From Bacillota bacterium (GTDB taxonomy: Bacteria; Bacillota; SHA-98; UBA4971): a stretch of 64,000 nucleotides of DNA. Made by a program: the position numbers and the translations under genes. The notes below the pieces were generated by a model. That model did not search any database and was not told the origin of the DNA. It saw only the letters and a program-made list of their open reading frames with translations. The stretch spans positions 102,160-166,159 of the forward strand of contig JANLFY010000001.1 in NCBI GenBank assembly GCA_024653485.1. Direction: 5' to 3'. Positions 7,569 to 16,145 of this stretch are shown here, piece after piece. The first letter of the stretch is position 1. Every line of letters starts with the position of its first letter.

Positions 7569-8207
7569 GTGCGAAGGGCTTTACTGAATGCTGTGTGCGT
7601 TCTCTTGGCGCTCGCGGCTTCGTGCAGCGTGGCACGAGCCGCCCAGACGAGCACGACCTACACGCTGGTGAACCTCGACGACTACTTCAACAACGATGGT
7701 ATCTCATGGGACCACGACCCCATCGACGGCGACCTCGATTTTGGCTGGATGTCCCTTCCCGCGGAGCAACTCGCGCGGGCAGGACAGGCGGCGCGTCTCC
7801 GTGGGGTGTACTTCGTATTCCCGCCGACGGAGGACGGCCGCGACAACAACATAGTCTGTTACAACCAAGTCGTGAAAGTTCCGGCGACCCGTTGCGTGGC
7901 CCTGCACATGCTCGTCACGTCCATATCCGGGACGAGGAGGGCGGCGTTCAACATCACCTACGTGGACGGGTCCAGTTCGACCGTCTCGCAGCGCATCCCT
8001 GACATGAAGGGCGCTCCCGGGTTCGGCGGCTACGTTGGAGTGGAGACGGATCACAAGCATTCCTCTGAAGGAGACGTGACGCCTGGAGGAAGACTGTATG
8101 TGTTCTCCTTCAAGACCGACCCGGCGCGGGAGGTTGTGTCCGTGACTCTGCCCGAGGAGCCAGCCATCAGGGTATTCGCCATCACTCTGCAGTCAGCTGA
8201 GGAATAG
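7569..8207 (+). CDS. Secreted beta-sandwich protein of unknown function (candidate carbohydrate-binding module)
   Basis: The product is 212 residues and starts at GTG 7569 behind GGACGGAGGTGAA, with a signal peptide ending near SVARAAQ. The mature part reads as a single jelly-roll-like domain: NLDDYFNNDGISWDHDP, GVYFVFPPTEDGRDNN, VKVPATRCVALHMLVTSISG, ITYVDGSSSTV and VSVTLPEEPAIRVFAITLQ. I recall similar stretches as accessory domains in secreted glycoside hydrolases, but I cannot name the family. It lies inside the alpha-glucan operon between the glucodextranase-like module and the ABC binding protein. A glucan-capture role is inferred from position only. Confidence 0.65.
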   Translation: MRRALLNAVCVLLALAASCSVARAAQTSTTYTLVNLDDYFNNDGISWDHDPIDGDLDFGWMSLPAEQLARAGQAARLRGVYFVFPPTEDGRDNNIVCYNQVVKVPATRCVALHMLVTSISGTRRAAFNITYVDGSSSTVSQRIPDMKGAPGFGGYVGVETDHKHSSEGDVTPGGRLYVFSFKTDPAREVVSVTLPEEPAIRVFAITLQSAEE

Positions 8208-8230
8208 GTTCCCGACGGGAGGGAATTGTC

Positions 8231-9523
8231 GTGAGACAGATCCTTCGGCTCGTGACTTTGACCTTGTGCGCGAGTTTGCTTGCAACGATCATGACGGGTC
8301 AAGCGGCTTTCGCGGGACGCGCTTCCGTCGAGATCGCGTTTTGGCACGATTGGACCGGGGAAGGTGGAGACGGTGTAGTCGCTGTGGTGGACGCGTTCAA
8401 CAAGTCCCAGTCGAGCATAGTCGTCAAGCCCACCGTCACACCCGATCTGGGGACCAAGCTGCTGGCGTCGGTGGCCGGGAAAGTTCCGCCTGACGTGGTC
8501 CTCTTCGATAGATACATGACCGGACAGTACGCGTCTCGTGATGCCTTGACTCCCCTCGACTCGTACATCGCAAGGGACAAGGTGGATCCGAGTGCATTCT
8601 TCGAGGCTTGCTGGAACGAGACTGTATACCGGGGCAAGACATACAGCATTCCTTTCGAAACGAACTCTCGCGTCCTCATGTACAACAAGAGGCTGTTCAA
8701 AGAGGCAGGGCTCGATCCCTCGAAACCCCCGAAGACCTGGGACGATCTCGTGCGCTACTCAAAAGCGCTCACTAAACGGGATGAGAAAGGCAGGCTCGTG
8801 CAAGTAGGCTTCGTGCCGATATGGAACGGCGTATCGCTGATCCACTACCTGTGGCAGGCAGGAGGGGAAGTGTTCAACTCCGATGCCACCGAGGTTGCGT
8901 TCAACGGGCCCGAGGGCACAAAGGCGTTGGAATGGGTCGTGTCCCTGGTCGACTACTACGGGTACGACAACCTTGTGAGCTTGGCGGCGGGTTTCGGCAG
9001 CCACTTGTCGGATCCATTCTACACAGGCAAAGTGGCTATGAAATCCGAAGGGTGCTGGATGCTGAGCGACATGCGGAAGTACGCGCCGAAGCTGGTCGCG
9101 GATGACCTGGGAATCGCTCCGCTTCCTCAAGACAAGGTTCGGGCGACCATAGCAGGGGGATTCTCCCTTGTCATCCCGAAGGGAGCCCGAAACGCCGACG
9201 CCGCATGGGAATTCATCAAGTTCGCGGTGAGCAAGGACGCGCAGGTTCTATTCGCGCGCAAGGTGGGCACGATCCCCGCTCTGAAGGCAGCCGCCCTTGA
9301 TCCGCAAGTCGCGGGCGAGCCTCTCCTCAAGCCGTTCATCGATGCGATGGAGCACGCACGGTACAGGCCGGTGCACCCCGCGTTTCCCGAAGTCGAATCT
9401 TACATCTACCAAGCGGTCGACAAGGCCGTTCACGGGGAGATGTCACCGAAAGCTGCTCTGGAATGGGCTGCAAGCAGGGCACAGAAGGTGCTTGACAGGT
9501 ACAACAAGCACCTTGGACGGTAG
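8231..9523 (+). CDS. Sugar ABC transporter substrate-binding protein
   Basis: The product is 430 residues, an extracellular solute-binding protein of the MalE/UgpB type. A signal peptide (MRQILRLVTLTLCASLLATIM...AFAG) is followed by IEIAFWHDWTG-like start (VEIAFWHDW), PDVVLFDRY, TYSIPFETNSRVLMYNKRLFKEAGLDP.. and KVAMKSEGCWML. No lipobox cysteine is evident. It starts at GTG 8231 behind GGGAGGGAATT. With the two permeases that follow it forms a CUT1-type importer, probably for isomaltooligosaccharides in view of the flanking GH15 and GH66 enzymes. Confidence 0.92.
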   Translation: MRQILRLVTLTLCASLLATIMTGQAAFAGRASVEIAFWHDWTGEGGDGVVAVVDAFNKSQSSIVVKPTVTPDLGTKLLASVAGKVPPDVVLFDRYMTGQYASRDALTPLDSYIARDKVDPSAFFEACWNETVYRGKTYSIPFETNSRVLMYNKRLFKEAGLDPSKPPKTWDDLVRYSKALTKRDEKGRLVQVGFVPIWNGVSLIHYLWQAGGEVFNSDATEVAFNGPEGTKALEWVVSLVDYYGYDNLVSLAAGFGSHLSDPFYTGKVAMKSEGCWMLSDMRKYAPKLVADDLGIAPLPQDKVRATIAGGFSLVIPKGARNADAAWEFIKFAVSKDAQVLFARKVGTIPALKAAALDPQVAGEPLLKPFIDAMEHARYRPVHPAFPEVESYIYQAVDKAVHGEMSPKAALEWAASRAQKVLDRYNKHLGR

Positions 9524-9591
9524 CTGTCTGATGTGCGTTGGAAGGCATGGCTCGCTGCGAACTACCGCGGTCGCGCTTGCGAGGGCTGTGC

Positions 9592-9639
9592 CGCAGATAC
9601 CGGAGAGGCGCAAGCCGCGGATACCGGAAAGGCGCGACG
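9592..9639 (+). repeat. Imperfect 24-bp tandem duplication
   Basis: Two adjacent 24-base units (9592-9615 and 9616-9639) share about 19-20 positions, with the core GATACCGGA(G/A)AGGCGC. It lies in the gap between the binding protein and the first permease. Confidence 0.7.
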
Positions 9640-9666
9640 GGACTTGATGGTGAGGGGACACGGACG

Positions 9667-10617
9667 ATGGCCAAGGAAATCAGCTACAGTGCTTCGAGGA
9701 ATCCCGGCCCGAGACACAGACGCATGAGCCGTAACGCCGTAAGGGAGACGCGCGACTTCTATCTGTGTATACTCCCCTGGCTCGTGGGCTTCTCGGTGCT
9801 CACTCTTGGTCCTATGGTGGTATCTTTGTACTATAGCCTTTGCGAGTACAACATACTCCAGCCCCCCACCTGGGTAGGCCTTGCCAATTACGTAGCCATC
9901 TTCACGGATGATCCTCTCTTCTGGACAGCCCTCTACAACACGGCTTACTACACTTTGTTTGCGGTGCCCCTCGGAGTGGCCGGCAGCCTCGCGCTGGCTC
10001 TTCTGCTGAACCAGAGGGTTCGCGGAGTGCGGGTGTTCCGGACCATCTTCTACATGCCGTCCATAATGCCGGCTGTCGCCTCGTCGATCCTCTGGATATG
10101 GCTCTTCAATCCCCAACACGGGCTCGTAAACCGACTTCTGTCTGTAGTTGGTGTGAAAGGGCCGTTGTGGCTGGCCGATCCGGTCTGGTCAAAACCAGCA
10201 TTGATCCTGATGGGGTTGTGGGGAATAGGGGGTGGCATGGTCATCTTCCTCGCCGGCCTGCAAGGCGTCCCCAGACATCTGTACGAAGCAGCGGTTGTCG
10301 ACGGGGCCACGCCTTGGCAACAGTTCATTCACGTAACACTTCCCATGCTATCCCCGACTTTGTTCTTCTCCATTGTCATGGGGATCATAGGGTCATTTCA
10401 AGTCTTCACGCAGTCATACGTGATGACGCAGGGCGGCCCGTTGAATTCGACCCTCTTCTATGTGCTCTATCTCTACAGGACCGCGTTCGAGTTCTTCCAA
10501 ATGGGGTACGCCTCGGCCCTTGCATGGATACTCTTCGTGATCCTCGTCAGTTTCACGTTTCTCCAGCTCAGACTATCCCGCCGGTGGGTGTACTACGAGG
10601 GGGATTTCAGGAGGTAG
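9667..10617 (+). CDS. Sugar ABC transporter permease, MalF/UgpA type
   Basis: The product is 316 residues with six predicted membrane segments. The EAA loop reads LYEAAVVDGATPWQQFIHVTLPML, the ATPase-contact motif of binding-protein-dependent permeases. The start ATG 9667 was chosen because GGTGAGGGG lies 8 bases upstream and the first helix (FYLCILPWLVGFSVLTLGPMVVSLYYS) follows after about 35 residues. An upstream in-frame extension runs through a repeat-containing intergenic gap and is rejected. It pairs with the next permease, 10 bases downstream. Confidence 0.92.
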   Translation: MAKEISYSASRNPGPRHRRMSRNAVRETRDFYLCILPWLVGFSVLTLGPMVVSLYYSLCEYNILQPPTWVGLANYVAIFTDDPLFWTALYNTAYYTLFAVPLGVAGSLALALLLNQRVRGVRVFRTIFYMPSIMPAVASSILWIWLFNPQHGLVNRLLSVVGVKGPLWLADPVWSKPALILMGLWGIGGGMVIFLAGLQGVPRHLYEAAVVDGATPWQQFIHVTLPMLSPTLFFSIVMGIIGSFQVFTQSYVMTQGGPLNSTLFYVLYLYRTAFEFFQMGYASALAWILFVILVSFTFLQLRLSRRWVYYEGDFRR

Positions 10618-10627
10618 GGGCTCCGAC

Positions 10628-11464
10628 ATGGCCAAACGTGGTGCCATCTTTCGTAGGACTCTCGTCTATCTCGCCTTGTTAGCAGGATCGGTCGCTGTCC
10701 TGACGCCGTTTCTCTGGATGGTGTCCACGTCTCTCAAAGGATACGACCAGGTCGTGGCCTCCGAGTTCTCGTGGATTCCAAAGCCGGTCGTATGGGGCAA
10801 TTACGCAAGGGCGCTCGAGTTCATTCCGTTTTGGCGCTATCTCGGCAATACCGCTCTGGTGACGTCGGCATGCGTCGTGGGCGCCCTGTCAGCCAGCGCG
10901 ATAGTGGCGTATGGGTTCGCCAAGCTTCGGGCGCCCGGGCGAGACGCCCTCTTCGGAGTGCTCCTTGCCTCGATGATGCTCCCCGGGCAGGTGACGATGA
11001 TCCCCGTTTTCGTGTTGTTTCAGAGGCTGGGATGGTACAACAACCTACGGGCGCTCATCATCCCCGCGTTTCTCGGAGGTGGGGCGTTCAACATATTCCT
11101 GCTGAGGCAGTTCTACATGACCATCCCGAACGAGCTTTGCGACGCGGCAAAGATAGATGGGTGCAGCAACTTCGGAATCCTCATGCGGATCATAGTGCCT
11201 CTGAGCAAACCCGCTCTCACGGCTGTCGGCGTATTCATCTTCGTTGCGAACTGGACCGACTTCTTCTCGCCCCTAATATACCTGAGCGACCAGGAGAAGT
11301 ACACACTGGCGCTGGGTCTTCGTCTCTTCCAAAGCCTCCACAGTACCGAATTCAGCCTTCTCATGGCCGCGTCGATCGTTTTCTCCCTGCCGATTCTCGT
11401 GGTATTCTTCCTGGCTCAGCGGTATTTCATAGAGGGCGTAACCTTGACCGGCATGAAAGGATAG
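10628..11464 (+). CDS. Sugar ABC transporter permease, MalG/UgpE type
   Basis: The product is 278 residues with six membrane segments. Typical MalG features are LTPFLWMVSTSLKG near the N-terminus, the EAA-type loop LCDAAKIDGCSNFGILMRIIVPLSKPAL, and the C-terminal RYFIEGVTLTGMKG. The start ATG 10628 follows AGGTAGGGGC. No ATPase gene is in this operon. CUT1 importers in Bacillota commonly use a shared MsmX/MsmK-type ATPase encoded elsewhere. Confidence 0.93.
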   Translation: MAKRGAIFRRTLVYLALLAGSVAVLTPFLWMVSTSLKGYDQVVASEFSWIPKPVVWGNYARALEFIPFWRYLGNTALVTSACVVGALSASAIVAYGFAKLRAPGRDALFGVLLASMMLPGQVTMIPVFVLFQRLGWYNNLRALIIPAFLGGGAFNIFLLRQFYMTIPNELCDAAKIDGCSNFGILMRIIVPLSKPALTAVGVFIFVANWTDFFSPLIYLSDQEKYTLALGLRLFQSLHSTEFSLLMAASIVFSLPILVVFFLAQRYFIEGVTLTGMKG

Positions 11465-11475
11465 GCGGACGCGCG

Positions 11476-13242
11476 ATGACAGGTCATTTTCGGGCGGTGA
11501 TTGTCTTGGTGTTGTTTACGCTTGCTGCGTCGTCCCCCGTGTTCGGCGACGAAGGATCGAAGACCGGGAGCGCGGCACTTTCCATCGACTCATGCCCCAC
11601 CAAGTGCTTCTTCAAGCCAGGTGAACCCGCTTCAATCGAGGTGACGATCTCAAACCCGCGTCCGGTCTCAGTGAGCGGGCGGCTGACTGTCTCTTTCAAG
11701 AGGCTGGCTCATGAAGCTCACGTCGTTCGCGATGTCGTCCAGGTGCGGGCAGGCTCGACTTTCGTGCGTGCGTTCTCGTGGTTTCCGCCGGATGAGAAAG
11801 TCGGGTACGGCGTCGACGTCGAGTTTGAAGCAGGCGACGAGTTCCTGAGTGCATCGACTGCCTTTAATGTGGCAGACTCGTGGCGAGAGACCCCCAGGTA
11901 CGGATTCATGTGCGACTTTCCGCGCGGCACGGGCGACCTCTCTGACGCTCGCGAGCGAGCGAAAGTGATGAACCGTTATCACATAAACGCCGTTCAGTTC
12001 TATGACTGGATGTACCGCCATGACACACTCTTGCCGGAGCACGAAGAGTTCGTGGACAGCATGGGTCGACCCCTCTCGATCAAAGCGGTGGCCGACAGGA
12101 TTTGCGCCGTTCAGGAGCGCGGAATGGCGGCCATGGCGTACGCCACGGTCTACGCTGCGTCGAAGCAGTTCTTTGAGGCGCACCGCGAGTGGGCTCTGTG
12201 GCAAGGAATAGACGTTCCCTACACTCTAGGCGGCGGGTACCTCTATCTCATGAATCCTGCACGAACCTCTCCGTGGCACGCAAGGATGATGGATGAGTAC
12301 CAAAGGGTCGTGTCTACCATGGACTTCGATGGGATCCACATAGACCAGTACGGATATCCGAAGCGCGCCTTCACGACCCCCGAGTGTGAGAGCGGAAGCG
12401 TTCTCCGGGTCGACGACGCGTTCGCGGAATTCACCGACGACGCAAAGCGCGCGGTGACGGCGGTTCGCCCAGGGGCTTTCGTCGCGTTCAACTGCGTAAA
12501 CAATTGGCCCATCGAGACGATCGCCACGTCAGACGCGGACATCGTCTACATTGAGGTATGGCCGCCCCACGACACGTACTCGGACATAGTGGAGCTCATT
12601 TCCGAAGGGAGGAGGCTGAGCGGCGGGAAGGAGGTAGTCCTTGCGGCGTATCTCTCACCCGCTCTCGAGGCCTCGGCAAGGTACCTCGACGCGGTCATCT
12701 TCTCCGCGGGAGGCTCGCACATCGAGCTGGGCGAGGGCGCGAACATGCTGGCGGACCCGTACTTTCCTCGTTACGAGCGGGTCCCTGAGCGTCTCGCCTC
12801 GAGCCTCCGAGGCTACTATGACTTCTGTGCCAGGTATGCTGATCTCCTGTTCGGAGGGACCTCGGGACCAAGTTTCTTCCCGAGCGACGACTTCAGCTTG
12901 GTCGCGCTGGATTATCCGTCTACGTCGAGCGACTATGCCGCGGAGGAGATCTGGGTCATTCCGAGGCGCAAGGACGGCCTGGTGGTCGCAAACCTCGTCA
13001 ACCTTCTGCGAGTGGCGGACGCAACGTGGCGCATCGAGCAGGCTCCGCCGCCTGTACTGCGGAACGTGCGCTTTCGCGTGTGCCTCGACCGCCCTTGTGA
13101 CCAGATCCTGTTCGCTTCGCCCGAATACCGCGGCGGAAGGATGGAGAGAGTGGAGCTTACAAGGGTTGCGGACGGGCCCGAGAATACGTACGAGTTCACG
13201 GTTCCGTACCTGGAGTACTGGAGCACAGTCGTGATCTTCTAG
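11476..13242 (+). CDS. Secreted GH66 dextranase-family glycosidase
   Basis: The product is 588 residues. A signal peptide (to about residue 24, PVFGDEG) and an N-terminal beta-sandwich (about 30-135) precede a (beta/alpha)8 barrel. GH66 landmarks are NAVQFYDWMYRH (171-182), MAAMAYATVYAASKQF, DFDGIHIDQYG with the probable nucleophile D290, and IVYIEVWPPHDTY with the probable acid/base E360. A C-terminal beta domain ends in LEYWSTVVIF. GH66 enzymes cleave internal alpha-1,6 bonds of dextran, or transfer them to make cyclic isomaltooligosaccharides. It lacks the long insert typical of the cyclising enzymes, so dextranase is favoured. The start ATG 11476 is 11 bases after the permease stop. Confidence 0.85.
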   Translation: MTGHFRAVIVLVLFTLAASSPVFGDEGSKTGSAALSIDSCPTKCFFKPGEPASIEVTISNPRPVSVSGRLTVSFKRLAHEAHVVRDVVQVRAGSTFVRAFSWFPPDEKVGYGVDVEFEAGDEFLSASTAFNVADSWRETPRYGFMCDFPRGTGDLSDARERAKVMNRYHINAVQFYDWMYRHDTLLPEHEEFVDSMGRPLSIKAVADRICAVQERGMAAMAYATVYAASKQFFEAHREWALWQGIDVPYTLGGGYLYLMNPARTSPWHARMMDEYQRVVSTMDFDGIHIDQYGYPKRAFTTPECESGSVLRVDDAFAEFTDDAKRAVTAVRPGAFVAFNCVNNWPIETIATSDADIVYIEVWPPHDTYSDIVELISEGRRLSGGKEVVLAAYLSPALEASARYLDAVIFSAGGSHIELGEGANMLADPYFPRYERVPERLASSLRGYYDFCARYADLLFGGTSGPSFFPSDDFSLVALDYPSTSSDYAAEEIWVIPRRKDGLVVANLVNLLRVADATWRIEQAPPPVLRNVRFRVCLDRPCDQILFASPEYRGGRMERVELTRVADGPENTYEFTVPYLEYWSTVVIF

Positions 13243-13275
13243 GCCACCCCCGCAGACGCACGCCGCTTGAGGCGC

Positions 13276-13302
13276 GGTGCCCTCGCATCCCCCGAGGGCG
13301 CC
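13276..13302 (+). terminator. Hairpin after the alpha-glucan operon
   Basis: GGTGCCCTCG (13276-13285) and CGAGGGCGCC (13293-13302) form a 10-bp stem (one G-U pair) with a 7-base loop, 33 bases after the GH66 stop. There is no T-tract, so it may be an mRNA-stabilising end or an inefficient terminator. Confidence 0.45.
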
Positions 13303-13450
13303 CGCCCACCGCCTCGACAGGTGGAGGATCATCTGGAGACGCGTCGAACTCACCATTGCCGCGATTGCCGTGCTCAACGCGGCGGGCGGGCTCGGAACCG
13401 AGCACGTGGCGAGCGGAACGCGATGCCGCCGCGCAGGGGTGAGGAGTAGC

Positions 13451-14377
13451 GTGGATAGCCTGCGAGAGGATGCGCGCCAAGAGAGTATTGTGCATAAGGG
13501 CTACCAGGGCTCCCCGGAAGTCCGGTGGGACTTCTACCTGGAAGACTGCGTACAGGGGATGAGGCAGCGGCTGGAACCTGGAAGCGTGGACGTGGTCGTC
13601 ACGTCGCCCCCCTACAACCTGGGCGTGCGCTACGGCCAGTATGACGACACGATCGACCGAGGCGATTATCTCGCCTGGACTGCGAAGTGGGCGGAGGCCG
13701 TGAAGGAAGCGATGTCTGACGAAGCCTCGTTCTTCCTCAACGTGGGGTCCAAACCCACCGACCCGTGGGTTCCCTTCGAGGTGGCAGGGGTGATGCGAGG
13801 GCTTTTCCACCTTCAGAACGTGATCCACTGGGTCAAGTCCATCGCCATCTCCAAGGTCGACGTGGGTGACTACGGCGCCCTTGCGTCTGACGCTGCTGTC
13901 GGCCACTACAAGCCAATCAACGGCCGGCGGTACCTCAACGACTGTCACGAGTACATCTTTCATTTCACGAAGACGGGCAGGGTGCCACTGGACAGGCTGG
14001 CCATTGGCGTGCCGTACCAAGACAAGTCCAACGTGGGGCGCTGGAAAACGGCGCGGGCGGGCGTGCGGTGTCGAGGGAACACTTGGTTCATTCCTTACGA
14101 GACCATAAACAGGAGAGAGAAGGACAGGCCGCATCCTGCGACGTTTCCGCCTCGCCTCCCTGAAATGTGCGTGAGGCTGCACGGCATGGATAAGTGTGGG
14201 CTGGTGTTGGATCCATTCCTTGGCATAGGAAACACCGCCATAGCTTGCGTCAGGCTTGGCGTATCGTTTGTGGGGTTCGAGATAGACAGGGATTACTTTG
14301 AGGAGGCCGTGCGCAGGGCGAGGGCCGCGGCTGGCGAGGTACACGTCAAACAGGATGGGACAAAGGATAAAGGATAG
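13451..14377 (+). CDS. Site-specific DNA methyltransferase (N6-adenine or N4-cytosine), orphan
   Basis: The product is 308 residues. The catalytic motif IV TSPPYN is at 51-56 and the AdoMet-binding motif I (DPFLGIGNT) is near the C-terminus (about 254), followed by FVGFEID. This order, catalytic motif first, is that of beta-class amino-methyltransferases. The start GTG 13451 follows GGGGTGAGGAG; a longer in-frame extension upstream is low-complexity Arg/Ala-rich and rejected. No restriction endonuclease, specificity subunit or phage gene is adjacent, so it looks like an orphan regulatory or protective enzyme. It sits between the sugar operon and the peptide transporter with no obvious functional link. 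Confidence 0.88.
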   Translation: MDSLREDARQESIVHKGYQGSPEVRWDFYLEDCVQGMRQRLEPGSVDVVVTSPPYNLGVRYGQYDDTIDRGDYLAWTAKWAEAVKEAMSDEASFFLNVGSKPTDPWVPFEVAGVMRGLFHLQNVIHWVKSIAISKVDVGDYGALASDAAVGHYKPINGRRYLNDCHEYIFHFTKTGRVPLDRLAIGVPYQDKSNVGRWKTARAGVRCRGNTWFIPYETINRREKDRPHPATFPPRLPEMCVRLHGMDKCGLVLDPFLGIGNTAIACVRLGVSFVGFEIDRDYFEEAVRRARAAAGEVHVKQDGTKDKG

Positions 14378-14420
14378 GGTGCGAGCCGGTCCGGCCAGGC
14401 CGACTCATCCCGGGCCGCTG

Positions 14421-15461
14421 TCAGGCCAGCACCATGTGGCAGCGGACGAAATGGCCGGCGTGCCCAGAGCCCGCCGCAGAATCCGGCGCCGGCGCGTCCG
14501 CGATTCGGAGTAGTTCCGGGGCTTTCTCCTGGCAGAGGCGCGTGCGCCGCGGGCATCGCGGGTGGAAGCGGCACCCACGAGGGGGATCGATCGGCGTGGG
14601 CACCGTGCCTTCCAGCACGATCCTTTGTCTTCGGCGATACCGCTCGATGCTGGGGATGGCCGACAGGAGAGCTTGTGTGTACGGGTGGAGCGGGTTCTCG
14701 AATAGCTCGTCGGTGGGAGCAGATTCCACGATCTGTCCGAGGTACATCACCGCGACTCTGTGGCTGATGTGATACACGACCCGAAGATCGTGGGCGATGA
14801 AGAGGTACGCCAGCCCAAACTCCTCCTGCAACTCTTGCAGAAGGTTGATTATCTGGGCTTGCACCGAAACGTCCAACGAGGAGAGCGGTTCGTCCGCCAC
14901 GACGAACCTGGGGTGCGTGGCGAGAGCCCGGGCCACCGCGATGCGTTGGCGTTGGCCGCCACTGAACTGGTGCGGGTACCTGTCCGCGTGCTCCGCGCCC
15001 AGGCCCACACGGCGTAGCAACGCCTCGATTTCCCCGTCCCGCTCGCGTGGAGTTACCCCGCGCGCGGCAAGCGCGACTCCAAGGATGCGCCTCACCGTAT
15101 GACGAGGGTTGAGGGAGCTGTACGGGTTCTGGAATATGATCTGGGCCTCGCGCCTGATGCTCGCCCGGGGCAGGGCACGCGGCCCCGTGACTGGGTTCCC
15201 GTCGAACACGACGTAGCCTGAGGTGGGTTCGTGCAGTCCCAGGATCGTTCTACCGAGGGTGCTCTTCCCGCACCCCGACTCCCCAACGAGGCTGAGAGTC
15301 TCGCCTGGATAAACGTCGAGGCTGACTCCGTCCACCGCTCTCACCGTGCGCTCTCTGACTCCCGCCAGGTACCTCGAAAGGAGCGTCTCGCGCAGCACGA
15401 AGTGCTTGGACAGGTTGCGTGCCGACACTAGTGGCTTTGGGTTTGTCGTCCCACTCGTCAT
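14421..15461 (-). CDS. Oligopeptide/dipeptide ABC transporter ATPase (OppF/DppF type)
   Basis: The product is 346 residues. The Walker A is LVGESGCGKST, the Q-loop FQNPYSSLNP, the signature FSGGQRQRIAVARAL, and the Walker B VVADEPLSSLDVSVQ. The C-terminal oligopeptide-transporter extension has the CRFHPRCP cysteine cluster seen in OppF/DppF. It is encoded on the strand opposite the binding protein, permeases and OppD-type ATPase that begin 700 bases away. It is probably the second ATPase of that transporter, expressed from a separate promoter outside the riboswitch. The start ATG is 15461. Confidence 0.92.
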   Translation of the reverse strand: MTSGTTNPKPLVSARNLSKHFVLRETLLSRYLAGVRERTVRAVDGVSLDVYPGETLSLVGESGCGKSTLGRTILGLHEPTSGYVVFDGNPVTGPRALPRASIRREAQIIFQNPYSSLNPRHTVRRILGVALAARGVTPRERDGEIEALLRRVGLGAEHADRYPHQFSGGQRQRIAVARALATHPRFVVADEPLSSLDVSVQAQIINLLQELQEEFGLAYLFIAHDLRVVYHISHRVAVMYLGQIVESAPTDELFENPLHPYTQALLSAIPSIERYRRRQRIVLEGTVPTPIDPPRGCRFHPRCPRRTRLCQEKAPELLRIADAPAPDSAAGSGHAGHFVRCHMVLA

Positions 15462-15671
15462 TCAGACGCGCCTCCGGTCAGGTTCTACGGCGCTTCGGCA
15501 GGCCGGCGTGTTCGTCCCTGAACCACCCATTATGAGTGTACCACACTGCCGTCCTCTTCTCAACCAAGACCGCCGTGTCGCGGCCCTCCCCCTGCCCGGT
15601 GGCCGGTCAGGCGGGCTCGCGGCGCACGGTGGCACGGCACGTCTCTGCCCGCGGGTGTCGCGGGGTCCGGG

Positions 15672-15701
15672 TTGACGCGAGTTGTACCCCGGTGTTACAA
15701 T
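15672..15701 (+). promoter_or_regulatory. Promoter for the riboswitch leader
   Basis: TTGACG (15672-15677) and TACAAT (15696-15701) are separated by 18 bases. Transcription would start near 15708, about 18 bases before the first pairing arm of the riboswitch. Confidence 0.65.
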
Positions 15702-15724
15702 TACAGCATGAAAGACAATTGAAT

Positions 15725-15895
15725 AGACGCGTCGGTCTCGCCGTCGCGAACCACGCGCGGCCGCTTAATCTTCCTTCGGGAAGAGCGGGGGAACCAACGT
15801 CCGAGAGACACGGGGCGAATCCTGCGGGGAGCCGCAGGTAGGGCCAGCTCCTTCGGCCCGAGTCCGTCAGCTAACCTCGTAAGCGTCGAAAGGGG
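15725..15895 (+). ncRNA. c-di-AMP riboswitch (ydaO-yuaA type)
   Basis: The conserved core is plain: CCGCTTAATC at 15761-15770, GCGGGGGAACCAA shortly after, GGGGCGAATCC with a GC-rich hairpin, then CCGAGTCCGTCAGCTAACCTCGTAAGCGTC near the 3' end. These are signature elements of the ydaO/yuaA class, which binds cyclic di-AMP and usually switches genes off. GACGC at 15726-15730 can pair with GCGTC at 15883-15887 as P1. The same GCGTC can instead pair with GACGC at 15896-15900, giving mutually exclusive structures ahead of the terminator. The next gene, 210 bases on, is the oligopeptide-type binding protein. Confidence 0.92.
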
Positions 15896-15909
15896 GACGC
15901 CTTTCTTTT

Positions 15910-15941
15910 GCCCAGGGTCCTCCTGGGCTATCGTTTTCCTG
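15910..15941 (+). terminator. Intrinsic terminator of the c-di-AMP riboswitch
   Basis: GCCCAGG (15910-15916), a 5-base loop and CCTGGGC (15922-15928) form a 7-bp stem followed by TATCGTTTTCC. It lies directly after the riboswitch 3' arm, in the expected place for ligand-dependent transcription termination. Confidence 0.8.
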
Positions 15942-16145
15942 CGGTCCTCCAGCCTAGCGCAAAGCGTATGCTTCCCACTCGCTTCGTGAGACCCCCTTGC
16001 CCCGTTGGATGCTCAGGGCAGTGACGTTCTGGCCCCGTTTGAAGAAGGTCAAGCGAGCTCGCACACGAGAGCGTGCCTGCGTGACCTTGGGTCATGTGGC
16101 AGCAGAGAGACGAAACCCATCATGGACGTAAGGGAGGCGTTTGAG

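Noticed and set aside
10771..11475. A 235-codon upstream extension in frame with the GH66 gene
   Set aside because: It lies entirely over the MalG-type permease gene in another frame, and the GH66 signal peptide begins cleanly at ATG 11476.
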